A stretch of DNA of 64,000 nucleotides from positions 1,736,001 through 1,800,000 of the forward strand of contig OY282353.1 in assembly GCA_958295465.1 (NCBI GenBank), read 5' to 3'. Made by a program: the position numbers and the translations under genes. Of this stretch, positions 16,998-25,129 are shown one piece after another. The stretch is from an uncultured Gammaproteobacteria bacterium (lineage in GTDB: Bacteria > Pseudomonadota > Gammaproteobacteria > HK1). Position 1 is the first letter of the stretch. Each line of letters opens with the position of its first letter. The notes under the pieces are model-generated. The model did no database searches. It saw only the letters and a list, made by a program, of their open reading frames with translations, and was not told the origin of the DNA.

Positions 16998-18517
16998 GCC
17001 GTGCGTTCCAGCGCTTCCGCCAAGGCTTGGCGAAGCTGCTGCCGCAAGGCCGCTGCCGCGTCTCGTTCCTTCTCGAACCTCGCCAGCAGTTCGTCGGGAT
17101 CTTCGTGGGCCTGCCCCGGTGCGTTCGGGTTCGAGAGGTCCAGGTTGAAGCCGCGCTCCCGGATCCGGTCGATGCCGACCTTCCACGCGAACTCGTTCTC
17201 CACGCGGTCGTTCCACCACGCCTTCTCCGGAGCGAATTCCCCGATGCGCATCGGCTTGGTCTTGGAATAGGACTTGTAGCCCTCGGGATAGGGATGCTCG
17301 TAGTACCAGACCTCCGACGTCGGTCTGCCTTTCTCGAAGAACAGTACGTTGGTCCGGATGCTCGTGTAGGGCGCGAACACGCCGTTGGGCAGGCGCACGA
17401 TGGTGTGCAGGTTGCACTCGGTCAGCAGGCGCTCCTTCAGCCGGGTCTTCACCCCCTCGCCGAACAGGGTGCCGTCCGGCAGGACAACCGCCGCCCGGCC
17501 GCCGGGTTTCAGAAGCTCGACGATCAGGACCAGGAAGAGATCCGCGGTCTCCCGGGTGCGGAATTCGGCCGGGAAGTTGTTCTCGATACCGTCCTCCTCC
17601 ATCCCGCCGAAGGGCGGGTTCGTGAGCACCACGTCCACGCGGTCCCGCAGGGTGAGGTCCCGGAGGGGCCGCGACAGCGTGTTGTCGTGGACGATCCCCG
17701 CCGGCACGTCGATGCCATGCACGATCATGTTGGTCGCGCACAGCAGATGGGGCAGGGGTTTCTTCTCCACCCCCCGGATGCTGGCCTGAAGCTGCGCCTC
17801 CTGCCCGGGGGTCTGCACGTCCTGCCGGCGGACATGCTCGATGGCGCAGGCGAGGAAGCCGCCGGTGCCGCAGGCGGGGTCGAGGACGGATTCCCCGAGG
17901 CGGGGGTCGATCATGTCCACCGCGAACTGCGTGACGGCCCGGGGCGTGTAGTACTCCCCGGCGTTTCCGGCTCCCTGGAGGTCCTTGAGGATCTGTTCGT
18001 AAAGGTCTCCGAACAGGTGCCGGCCGGTGGCGTCGTTGAAGTCGATGTCGGTCTGGATCTTGTTGACGACCTGCCGTAGCAGGGTGCCCGACTTCATGTA
18101 CTGGTAGGCGTCCTCGAAGACGCCCTTCACGAGCCGGCGGCGGCGACGGAGGGCCTGCGCCGCCTTCGCTTTCGGACTTCTTCCCTCCCGGCGGGGGCCG
18201 ACCTCCATGCCCTTGAGCGCGGGGAACAGGGTGTCGTCGACGAAGTCGAGCAGCCTGCCGCCGGTGATGCCTTCGGGGTCGGCGGCCCAGGCGCTCCAGC
18301 GCAGGTCTCCGGCGCTCTGCTTCTCTCCGCTCTCGGTCCAGGACACGTTGACGAGCGGCGACGCGAAGTCGTCTTCCAGAAGCGCCAGCTCCTGCTCGCG
18401 ATCGTCCCAGATCTTCAGGAACAGCAGCCAGACGAGCTGGCCGATACGCTGGGCGTCGCCATCGACGCCGACGTCCTTGCGCATGATGTCCTGGATGGAC
18501 TTGATGGTGGTGGACAT
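16994..18517 (-). CDS. hsdM: Type I restriction-modification methyltransferase (HsdM)
   Basis: 507 residues from ATG 18517 (MSTTIKSIQDIMRKDVGVDG); a GTG at 18550 would add 11 residues. N-terminal HsdM_N bundle (IGQLVWLLFLKIWDDREQE). SAM site AGEYYTPRAVTQF plus LDPACGTGGFLACAIEHV, catalytic VVLTNPPFGG, then FFEKGRPTSEVWYYEHPYPE and a C-terminal coiled tail. It methylates adenine as an M2S complex. It overlaps hsdS by 4 bases and is separated from hsdR by a toxin-antitoxin pair. With HsdS truncated, host modification may be lost or altered. Confidence 0.93.
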   Translation of the reverse strand: MSTTIKSIQDIMRKDVGVDGDAQRIGQLVWLLFLKIWDDREQELALLEDDFASPLVNVSWTESGEKQSAGDLRWSAWAADPEGITGGRLLDFVDDTLFPALKGMEVGPRREGRSPKAKAAQALRRRRRLVKGVFEDAYQYMKSGTLLRQVVNKIQTDIDFNDATGRHLFGDLYEQILKDLQGAGNAGEYYTPRAVTQFAVDMIDPRLGESVLDPACGTGGFLACAIEHVRRQDVQTPGQEAQLQASIRGVEKKPLPHLLCATNMIVHGIDVPAGIVHDNTLSRPLRDLTLRDRVDVVLTNPPFGGMEEDGIENNFPAEFRTRETADLFLVLIVELLKPGGRAAVVLPDGTLFGEGVKTRLKERLLTECNLHTIVRLPNGVFAPYTSIRTNVLFFEKGRPTSEVWYYEHPYPEGYKSYSKTKPMRIGEFAPEKAWWNDRVENEFAWKVGIDRIRERGFNLDLSNPNAPGQAHEDPDELLARFEKERDAAAALRQQLRQALAEALERTA

Positions 18518-18592
18518 GGACACGGAACGGGTCTCGCCTTCGTTCGTCACCGCATGGCAATCGGGGTAGCCGCCGGGAACCGGGCCATGCGC

Positions 18593-18991
18593 TCAGTCGG
18601 TGGCGCGGAGGCGGTTCAGCCTGCCGGGCCATTCGAGGATGCGTCGGTCCGAGGTCACGAGGCGATGGCCGGCCAGCGCGGTGGCGACGATCAGGCGATC
18701 CGCCGGATCGGCATGGAAATCGACGAGCTCCACGGCCCGGATGCCGATCTCACCGTCAACGGGGATCTCCACCACGCCCTGATCCAGATGTTCCCGGCGC
18801 CACGAGGGAACGTCATCGGCCAGCCTGATGCGTCCCTTGTCCACGAGCATGGCGACCTCCCGGAACGAGATCGCGGAAACCGCGACTTCGTTCGACTGCC
18901 ACGCCCGTTCTATCTCCCGGCGGGCGTTGTTTCCCAGCCTGCGATCGCCCAGCCGGAGCCATAGCAGGGCGCCGGTATCGAGAAGGATCAG
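18593..18991 (-). CDS. PIN-domain toxin inside the hsd locus
   Basis: 132 residues if the start is the CTG at 18991 (reads LILLDTGALLWLRLGDRRLG). AGGAGGAA lies about 6 bases upstream of that CTG, and the CTGA overlaps the antitoxin stop. The only in-frame ATG is at 19030 and would add 13 residues with a weak ribosome site. PIN residues: D in LLDTGALLW, E in SFREVAMLVDKG, D in HADPADRLIVATAL and SD in LVTSDRRILEW. Paired with the Phd/YefM-type antitoxin immediately upstream. Confidence 0.88.
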   Translation of the reverse strand: MILLDTGALLWLRLGDRRLGNNARREIERAWQSNEVAVSAISFREVAMLVDKGRIRLADDVPSWRREHLDQGVVEIPVDGEIGIRAVELVDFHADPADRLIVATALAGHRLVTSDRRILEWPGRLNRLRATD

Positions 18992-19269
18992 TGGTCTTCC
19001 TCCTGGACCCTGCCGGTCTCCGCCTCCCATGCCACGTCCAGGGGCTCGTCGAGGTCACCATGGATTTCGAGCTTCCCTCGATCGATACCGAAGAGAGTGT
19101 CCGGTTTCTTGCGATAGGGGATCAGCCGCGAGACCGGCCGTCCGTTCTTGGTGATGACGATCTCGGCGCCGTTGTCCGCAACCTCGTCCATCAGCTTGAG
19201 GCATCTGGCCTTGAACTCGGAAGCCTTGATCGTCCTGACGCCGGCCGGGCTGGTATTGCGCGTTTCCAT
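18988..19269 (-). CDS. Phd/YefM-family antitoxin
   Basis: 93 residues from ATG 19269 (METRNTSPAGVRTIKASEFK). The core EFKARCLKLMDEVADNGAEI then VITKNGRPVSRLIPYRKK is the Phd/YefM DNA-binding fold. The acidic C-terminus (DEPLDVAWEAETGRVQEEDH) is the toxin-binding tail. It overlaps the PIN toxin by the CTGA junction. The pair sits between hsdR and hsdM in the same orientation, so it may be co-transcribed with the restriction genes and stabilise them. Confidence 0.88.
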   Translation of the reverse strand: METRNTSPAGVRTIKASEFKARCLKLMDEVADNGAEIVITKNGRPVSRLIPYRKKPDTLFGIDRGKLEIHGDLDEPLDVAWEAETGRVQEEDH

Positions 19270-19347
19270 GGGGTTTTCCCGAGAGGGCCGCTTCAGGGAT
19301 TCGATGAAAGTACCATAGTCATGTCTATGGTCACATCGAATCATGTA

Positions 19348-21696
19348 CTACGCGGCGGTGTCGTACAGGGCGGCTTCGAGCGCGCGGACGGCTGCGACGT
19401 ACCCGCCCCTCCCGCCGAAGCGCCCGACCAGCTCGACCGGGGTGCCGAGGCCGGAGAGGGGCTGCACGCGAAGGACGCCGAGGTCTTCGGCCGGGGTCAG
19501 CCCTTCGTCGGCGTACTTGTCGAGCAGGGCATCGAGCACGGCGCGGGCCTGTGCGCCGTACCTGGTGAAAACGTCCCGTTTCTTCACGTTCTCGGCCCGC
19601 TCCCGGCGGGTGAGCGGAGGCCGGCCGTAGACCACGTGGCAGATGAGATCGAAGGCATCGAGGTCCTTCCCGACCACTTCGTTCAACTCCTCGAACAGAA
19701 CACCTTGCTCGCGGAGCTCGTCGACCACCGCCGCCTTCCGATCGCTCCCGGTCCATCGCCGCAGGAAATCCGCAAGCGTGGCGTACTTCTCCCTGACGGC
19801 CTCCCTGGTGTATTCGGTGAGCGACTCGGTGATGAGCCGGCCGTCATTGCCGTAGTACTGGACGCGCTCGGCGACGACCATGACGGGGACGCCGCTGATG
19901 ACGTACCGCGTCGTGCCTCCGGGCGGCGGGTCGGGGTCGCCGATCGGGCCTCCGTTGTCCCCGCCCTCGCCCGTTCCGTCATCGGGCGGGAGGGGCGGCT
20001 CGCCGCCGCCGGGCTCGTAGACGACGACCGGCTCCCCGTCGAAGGCCGGATCGGCGAACAACTCGGTGGCCTTCCTGAAGTCCATGATGGTGAACCAGAG
20101 CTTGCCCGCGTCTTCGTGGATGCGGGTGCCGCGCCCCACGATCTGCTTGAACTCGATCATCGACTCGATGCGCTGGTCCAGCACGATGAGCTTGCAGGTC
20201 CTGGCGTCCACGCCGGTCGTCAACAGCTTCGAGGTGGTGGCGATGAACGGGTAGCGCCGTTCGGGGTGGATGAAGTCGTCGAGCGCCCGCTTGCCTTCGT
20301 CGTTGTCGCCCGTGATGCGCACGACGCACTTCGAGGTGTTGCCGGCCTCTGCCGGCATGCGCTTCGCGATCTCGTTGACGAGCGCCGAACGCATCCGCTC
20401 CGCATGATCGATGGTCTCGCAGAAGACGATGGTCTTGCCGTAGGGGTCGGTCCCCGAGAGATATTCGACGGTCTTCTCGGCAACCCGCCTGGTGCGTTCG
20501 TTCAGCACCAGCACCCGGTCCATGTCGCGCTGGTTGTAGACGCGATCCTCGATCTCCCGGCCGAGGTCGTCGATCATGCCCGCCGGTGGCCGCCAGCCCT
20601 GCAAGTCCTTGTCGAGGCCGATGCGGACGACCTTGTAGGGCGCGAGGAATCCGTCCTCGACATCCTGCTTGAGGGTGTACGTGTAGACCGGTTCGCCGAA
20701 GTAGGTGAGGGTGCTGACCTCGGCGGTCTCCTTCGGGGTGGCGGTCAGGCCGAGCTGGATGGCGGGCTCGAAGTAGTCGAGGATCTCCCGCCACGCGCTG
20801 TCCTCGCGGGCGCTGCCCCGGTGGCATTCGTCGATGACCACCAGGTCGAAGAAGCCGCGGCTGAACTGCTTGTAGACGTTCTTTTCTTCCTCGCTTCCGC
20901 TGACGGCCTGGTAGAGCGCCAGGTAGACCTCGTAGCTCGGGTCCATGTTGCGGTTCCGGACCTTGGTCATCACCGGGCCGAAAGGCTTGAAGTCGTTGGT
21001 CATGGTCTGGTCGGCGAGGATGTTCCGATCCACGAGGAACAGCACCCGCCTGACCTTTTCCGCTTTCCACAGCCGCCAGATGATCTGGAAGACGGTGAGG
21101 GTCTTTCCCGTGCCCGTGGCCATGGCCAGCAGCACCCGGCGTTGGCCCCGCGCGACGGCTTCCACCGCCCGCTGGATGGCGGCGCGCTGGTAGTAGCGAG
21201 GCTCCTTGCCGCCGGGGTCCTCGTAACAGGGCTGCCGGGCGAGCTTGCCGGATGCGTCGTCGAGTCCTTTCCAGGCCCGGTAGCGCCGCCACAGGTCTTC
21301 CGGGGAGGGAAATTCGTCCAGCCCGATCTGCCGCTCGACCGGGGAGGATTGCCCGGTGCGGTCGTGGAACAGGAAGGCGTCGCCGTTCGACGAGAACGCG
21401 AAGGGCACGTCGAGGGCTTCCGCGTAACCGATGGCTTGCTGCAACCCGCCGCCGACCGGGTGGTGGTTGTCCTTGGCCTCCACCACCGCCAGAGGAAGGT
21501 TCGGCTGGTAGAACAGGAGGTAGTCGGCCCGCTTCCTCTCCCCGCGCACGGCCAGCTTGCCCCGAACGATGATCCGGCCGGCCGTGAAGCCGTATTCGCG
21601 GCGGACCTGCGTGTGGGCGTCCCATCCGGCGCCGGTGATGGCCGGGGTGACGTAGTTGTCGCAGATCCCGGCTTCGTTCAGGGTCTTCTTGTTCAT
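19348..21696 (-). CDS. hsdR: Type I restriction endonuclease subunit R (HsdR)
   Basis: 782 residues from ATG 21696 (MNKKTLNEAGICDNYVTPAI); a GTG 18 bases upstream is possible. N-terminal PD-(D/E)XK nuclease: RADYLLFYQPNLPLAVVEAK then QQAIGYAEALDVPFAF. SF2 motor: MATGTGKTLTVFQII (Walker A), VVIDECHRGSAR (DECH), LGLTATPKETAEV, TGVDARTCKLIVLDQR and QIVGRGTRIHEDAG (motif VI). A proline/glycine-rich linker (GGEPPLPPDDGTGEGG and following) precedes the C-terminal region that contacts HsdM. The shorter length is usual for this HsdR subgroup. It translocates DNA and cleaves at collision sites; it needs a working HsdS, which here is truncated. Confidence 0.93.
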   Translation of the reverse strand: MNKKTLNEAGICDNYVTPAITGAGWDAHTQVRREYGFTAGRIIVRGKLAVRGERKRADYLLFYQPNLPLAVVEAKDNHHPVGGGLQQAIGYAEALDVPFAFSSNGDAFLFHDRTGQSSPVERQIGLDEFPSPEDLWRRYRAWKGLDDASGKLARQPCYEDPGGKEPRYYQRAAIQRAVEAVARGQRRVLLAMATGTGKTLTVFQIIWRLWKAEKVRRVLFLVDRNILADQTMTNDFKPFGPVMTKVRNRNMDPSYEVYLALYQAVSGSEEEKNVYKQFSRGFFDLVVIDECHRGSAREDSAWREILDYFEPAIQLGLTATPKETAEVSTLTYFGEPVYTYTLKQDVEDGFLAPYKVVRIGLDKDLQGWRPPAGMIDDLGREIEDRVYNQRDMDRVLVLNERTRRVAEKTVEYLSGTDPYGKTIVFCETIDHAERMRSALVNEIAKRMPAEAGNTSKCVVRITGDNDEGKRALDDFIHPERRYPFIATTSKLLTTGVDARTCKLIVLDQRIESMIEFKQIVGRGTRIHEDAGKLWFTIMDFRKATELFADPAFDGEPVVVYEPGGGEPPLPPDDGTGEGGDNGGPIGDPDPPPGGTTRYVISGVPVMVVAERVQYYGNDGRLITESLTEYTREAVREKYATLADFLRRWTGSDRKAAVVDELREQGVLFEELNEVVGKDLDAFDLICHVVYGRPPLTRRERAENVKKRDVFTRYGAQARAVLDALLDKYADEGLTPAEDLGVLRVQPLSGLGTPVELVGRFGGRGGYVAAVRALEAALYDTAA

Positions 21697-21910
21697 CGGT
21701 TCGTGACCCCGCACGGCGTGCAGTGGAAATGCACTACGCCCCGGAGTGTCCCGCCTGATCGGTTTCAGGCCGCAAGTGAAAGATGCTTGATTCCGGTCAA
21801 GGATAGCGATTCGAGGTGCGAGAGGCCAAGGATTCGCGCGACCCGGGGCCAGGTGCGGAATTCATCGCTATCCGCTGCCGCCAACCGCTATATGAGACTT
21901 CGTCATGGAG

Positions 21911-21934
21911 TGTTCCGGTGTTCCGGTGTTCCGG
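21911..21934. repeat. Three tandem TGTTCCGG units
   Basis: Three exact 8-base units in the 254-base gap between hsdR and the reverse transcriptase gene. Short slippage-prone repeat; no function assigned. Confidence 0.6.
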
Positions 21935-21968
21935 ATGAACTTCTACGGAGAGACCTGCCTGTGCACCT

Positions 21969-22931
21969 TCAACGATTCGGTCGCACCTGTTCCAATCGAG
22001 ACCGTAGTGTATTGGCGAATGCTGGATGGAATTGCTTGGCATGTCCTACACGACTTGCTACCGTATTCCAGTCTTTATAATATTGATCCGTATCTATTTC
22101 GTCAGGGTAACGAAATTCTATTTGTCTTACTGCGCTTCGAAGTTGGGATCTCTTTTGTTTGGTAAGTGACACGCCACGATTAACGGCTAGATTATGAACG
22201 GTCATTCGATTTGATGAATTGAGAATATGCAATTTCGATCTTTTCGCCCGAAAGCCTTTACAGGAGAACATCCCTATGATCTGTGAGACTGCATAAGTCT
22301 TCGTTCGTGTTCTGATCGATTCATGAGTCGACACTGTCACATCGTCGATGTAGCGGGAATACGTCAAATGCCTGCTCTTGAGTCGAGAAAAAACGTTGGG
22401 CTCTATGTCCCAAAATACAAGATTTGCGATATAAGTACTCGTGCTCAAACCTTGTGCAACAAAGCCATCTTTTGTGACCAAGGCAGTCAGATATCGAGCT
22501 ACATCATCTGAAAATCGGAAAAAATCCGTCCATATGGCGGTAACATGATCTGCTGTTATTGAAGGGAAGAAATTTGAAATATCTGCCTTGATTACATACT
22601 GAGCACCAGAGTGAAATCCAGCGTCTCTGATATAACTGCGCGGATTGACAGGATCGTAAATCGCGCCTTGTAAATACTCTGGAAAAGCGACATTTCTGAG
22701 AACTCGTTTCATGAGTCGCTTTTGTACAATGCACAGATCGGGAAGAGCCTTGTAAGTATACCGATATGTTCCATCTGTTTTCTTGAATTTGGGTCCAGGA
22801 ATGTATAACGAATTTGCACGCCCAACGAGATGTCGGAGTTCTGATTCAGTAATTTCCAATACTCGGGTGAGGGTGGAAACATGAGAAATTGGAGCGCACC
22901 TATAATAAGCGCGGTTCTGTTTCGGATTCAC
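21969..22931 (-). CDS. Retron-like reverse transcriptase
   Basis: 320 residues from GTG 22931, chosen because GGAG lies 9 bases upstream; the frame is open to ATG 23003. RT blocks in order: PDLCIVQKRLMKRVL, YVIKADISNFFPSI (first catalytic Asp), VAQGLSTSTYIANLVF, LTYSRYIDDVTVST (YIDD active site), GFRAKRSKLHIL, and MTVHNLAVNRGVSLTKQ, which occupies the place of the retron VTGL block. No integrase or maturase domain, so it is not a group II intron enzyme. The gene is AT-rich compared with its neighbours and overlaps an XRE regulator by 32 bases. A hairpin-rich leader upstream makes a retron the best guess. Confidence 0.85.
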   Translation of the reverse strand: MNPKQNRAYYRCAPISHVSTLTRVLEITESELRHLVGRANSLYIPGPKFKKTDGTYRYTYKALPDLCIVQKRLMKRVLRNVAFPEYLQGAIYDPVNPRSYIRDAGFHSGAQYVIKADISNFFPSITADHVTAIWTDFFRFSDDVARYLTALVTKDGFVAQGLSTSTYIANLVFWDIEPNVFSRLKSRHLTYSRYIDDVTVSTHESIRTRTKTYAVSQIIGMFSCKGFRAKRSKLHILNSSNRMTVHNLAVNRGVSLTKQKRSQLRSAVRQIEFRYPDEIDTDQYYKDWNTVASRVGHAKQFHPAFANTLRSRLEQVRPNR

Positions 22932-23202
22932 GCAACAGCTCCAGAACGGCAAGGGATAATTTCTCTGATATTTCCTCTCCGAGACTTGTACGTTCAGAAG
23001 CATCAGAGGCCAGAAAGATGAGAACGTTCAACGGAACACGGAGAGCCGAAGCGATGGTTGTCACCGTTGACATTGACGGATTTCGTTTGTTCTTCTCTAT
23101 AAGAGAAAGATACGAAACAGACAGTGAAGCCCGTTCAGCCAACTCTGCTTGGGTCAGCTCTCTCTGTGTCCTGCATAATTTTATAGCACGCCCCAGATTC
23201 AT
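22900..23202 (-). CDS. XRE-family HTH protein coupled to reverse transcriptase
   Basis: 100 residues from ATG 23202. MNLGRAIKLCRTQRELTQAE and LAERASLSVSYLSLIEKNKR form a lambda-repressor-type HTH. The C-terminal half (LNVLIFLASDASERTSLGEE and a leucine-rich helix) is short. It overlaps the RT start by 32 bases, so the two proteins are made together. Some retron types pair the RT with an HTH protein; whether this one is the effector or only a regulator cannot be told from sequence. Confidence 0.85.
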   Translation of the reverse strand: MNLGRAIKLCRTQRELTQAELAERASLSVSYLSLIEKNKRNPSMSTVTTIASALRVPLNVLIFLASDASERTSLGEEISEKLSLAVLELLRESETEPRLL

Positions 23203-23249
23203 GATCAATCTTCTATGTAATTAGTAATAGAGAAAAATGATCTGTTGTG

Positions 23250-23501
23250 TCATTCACCGATCTGGCTGACGAGATGTCCGATCTTCACGAGCAGGCCAGC
23301 GACTTTGTCAAATAGACCTATCACCCGCGTGGCCAATTTCTGCTCCAATCGAACTTCATCGCCGCCAGTTTCCAACAGGAACTTCAGATGTCCGATGACA
23401 TCGTCCAGTTCCTTGGCGACACCGGGTTCCAACTCTCCGTGCTTTCGGCGCTGAATCTCGGTAAGTGATTCAACGCAGCCTTCCAGCGTTGGCTTCTGCA
23501 T
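23250..23501 (-). CDS. Small coiled protein upstream of XRE-RT pair
   Basis: 83 residues from ATG 23501 (MQKPTLEGCVESLTEIQRRK), with GGAGG 7 bases upstream. Largely helical with alternating leucines (ELDDVIGHLKFLLETGGDEV, LFDKVAGLLVKIGHLVSQIG). Not recognised. It is 47 bases ahead of the XRE gene in the same direction, so it is likely part of the same unit and a possible third component. Confidence 0.55.
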   Translation of the reverse strand: MQKPTLEGCVESLTEIQRRKHGELEPGVAKELDDVIGHLKFLLETGGDEVRLEQKLATRVIGLFDKVAGLLVKIGHLVSQIGE

Positions 23502-23599
23502 GACGGGACCTCCGCCCGCGACCCGAATTGGGCCAGTCGTCAATCCAAACCGGGTTGAACGGAGAGAGTTGGAACCCACAGATCATCAATCCCACAGCC

Positions 23600-23910
23600 A
23601 GTCGAACATCAGCTAGCTGTAGCCTACTGACGTGCATCCTATGCTGCACAGCGCACACATCCGCGCGCTGGCGCGCGCCGTAACTTACTGATATGGAAGT
23701 CACGTCGCGCACTGCCCGATACGTCCATGCGCAGGTGCGCGGGTCATACCTGCGGACTACGCAGGCTACGCCCTATCGCATCGGACCTATGCCACACAGA
23801 GCCCCATTCGGGGCGGCCTCCACGATGGAAGCCGGATCTGCAAACCCGGTGGTCTGCGACCTACTGAAGCCAACTGTGAAAGAGCACCTGAGCGGTAGCG
23901 CTCAGCCGGA
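23600..23910 (-). ncRNA. Hairpin-rich leader, candidate retron msr-msd RNA
   Basis: A non-coding 300-base stretch upstream of the small ORF/XRE/RT unit contains at least six perfect inverted repeats: 23610-23619 (CAGCTAGCTG), 23632-23649 (GTGCA/TGCAC), 23662-23677 (CGCGCGC/GCGCGCG), 23749-23765 (CCTGCG/CGCAGG, loop GACTA), 23801-23814 (GCCCC/GGGGC) and 23888-23905 (CTGAGCG/CGCTCAG, loop GTAG). Dense stable hairpins without a reading frame are what a retron template RNA looks like. I could not identify the flanking a1/a2 complement or the branching guanosine, so the exact ends are guesses. Confidence 0.45.
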
Positions 23911-24094
23911 GGGCGATTATCCACATGGCACGCTGTTTGTCAAGATTTTTGACTGTCAGCAACAGAATCGTGACTAATTCGACTATTCGGATGTTGCCGG
24001 GATAGAAGTTTGGCTGTGCATTCCGCAGAATAATACATATAAATCAATGGGTTGTTGACTTTACCTATGCTCGGGCAAGCAGATGGGGTCGGCA

Positions 24095-24266
24095 GGGCGG
24101 CTCGCCGACGGCCTTCAACACCACTCTCGACACCGGCGACGACCTTCTCACCGTCGTCAACACCGCTAGCGGCTTCGAGCACTCGGCGCTCGGCATCAGC
24201 CCCGATCTCGACAGCGCGGTGTACGCCCTCTCCGGCTGCCGCAAACTTCGACGGAACGGGGAGTGA
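24095..24266 (+). pseudogene. Possible coding remnant, unknown
   Basis: A frame ending at TGA 24264-24266 reads GSPTAFNTTLDTGDDLLTVV then NTASGFEHSALGISPDLDSA, which looks like natural protein but has no start or upstream partner. A second frame begins at the overlapping ATG (MDETWSITDALATTRKNPES). Neither is recognised. The whole 23.95-24.55 kb stretch reads as decayed sequence. Confidence 0.3.
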
Positions 24267-24549
24267 TGGACGAGACCTGGAGCATCACGGATGCGCTTGC
24301 GACTACCCGAAAAAACCCCGAATCAGCGTCTGACTCATCCTCCGAACCGACCCCCGAGGCATCGAAGGAGCGGGAGTGCACCGAGAGCGTGCCTGCCCGG
24401 GATAGCGCCGGTGACCACGTGTTTCGAGGTCAGAAACACGCTCTCTCCACCTGCCGATCCGTCTTTGCCCTGCTTCCGCCTCAAGAATGCATCGCCGGAT
24501 AAGGACCGCTGGACTGCGGCCATGGCAGCGCCTGTTTACCCCCTTCTCC

Positions 24550-24725
24550 GATTTCCGCGAGCATCGCCAAGCGCGCAGAGCCATCTTCGAGTTCATCGAG
24601 GGATGGTATAACCCGCATCGTCGTCACCAAGGCCTTGGTCAGCAATCCCCGATGGCCTTCGAGAGGGGCTACCAGGACGCTGCATGAAACCCAAGCCCTT
24701 CACTGTCCACTGAAACGGGGCAACT
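24550..24725 (+). mobile_element. IS3-family transposase 3' remnant
   Basis: The frame ending at 24687 reads IFEFIEGWYNPHRRHQGLGQ then SPMAFERGYQDAA, the C-terminal rve_3 end of IS3-family OrfB. The segment CTGTCCACTGAAACGGGGCAACT region at 24703-24725 is the element end and recurs identically at 46888-46910. The catalytic DDE core and left end are missing. Confidence 0.85.
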
Positions 24726-24730
24726 CCACA

Positions 24731-25129
24731 ATGGAAATGCTGGAGATAGCCTACATCTGGGAGCCGGACCCCGGAGACCGCGGCAAGCCCGTGCGAGCAA
24801 CAAGAAACGTCCCTCACAGGCAAAACGACGAAGACCGCGGATTACGATACGTCGAGGATCTCGTTCTCACGCGGTGCGCAGGATATGCCACGAAACCGGA
24901 GGGCAAGGACGTCATCGCCGGAATCCGTCACGGAGGGTGCAACTGGTCCGAGCAACGAGCGGTCATGTGTTTTCTGGCCGAGGCCACCCCGGCCGAGCTC
25001 GTACTGGCAGGAAAGCTCGGTGCGTACGAACTACGGGACCTCTTGAACGCGGCACGGTGGGCGGGGTTGCTGGAAGCGGATCCGGAACGAATCGAGACAG
25101 TGCTGACCTTGTGGGCAGAGCAGACATGA
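24731..25129 (+). CDS. Putative antitoxin of AbiE-like pair
   Basis: 132 residues from ATG 24731 (MEMLEIAYIWEPDPGDRGKP). No strong family match by eye; the C-terminal half (TPAELVLAGKLGAYELRDLL and NAARWAGLLEADPERIETVL) is helical. Its stop overlaps the start of the nucleotidyltransferase-like gene (ATGA), the usual antitoxin-toxin arrangement. It starts directly after the IS3 end, so its original promoter may have been replaced. The antitoxin role is inferred from position. Confidence 0.55.
   Translation: MEMLEIAYIWEPDPGDRGKPVRATRNVPHRQNDEDRGLRYVEDLVLTRCAGYATKPEGKDVIAGIRHGGCNWSEQRAVMCFLAEATPAELVLAGKLGAYELRDLLNAARWAGLLEADPERIETVLTLWAEQT

Noticed and set aside
21911..21934. Iteron or origin signal from the three TGTTCCGG units
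   Set aside because: Only three head-to-tail 8-mers with no AT-rich unwinding region or replication gene.
23600..23910. CRISPR array
   Set aside because: The repeats are different inverted pairs, not regularly spaced direct repeats; no cas genes nearby.
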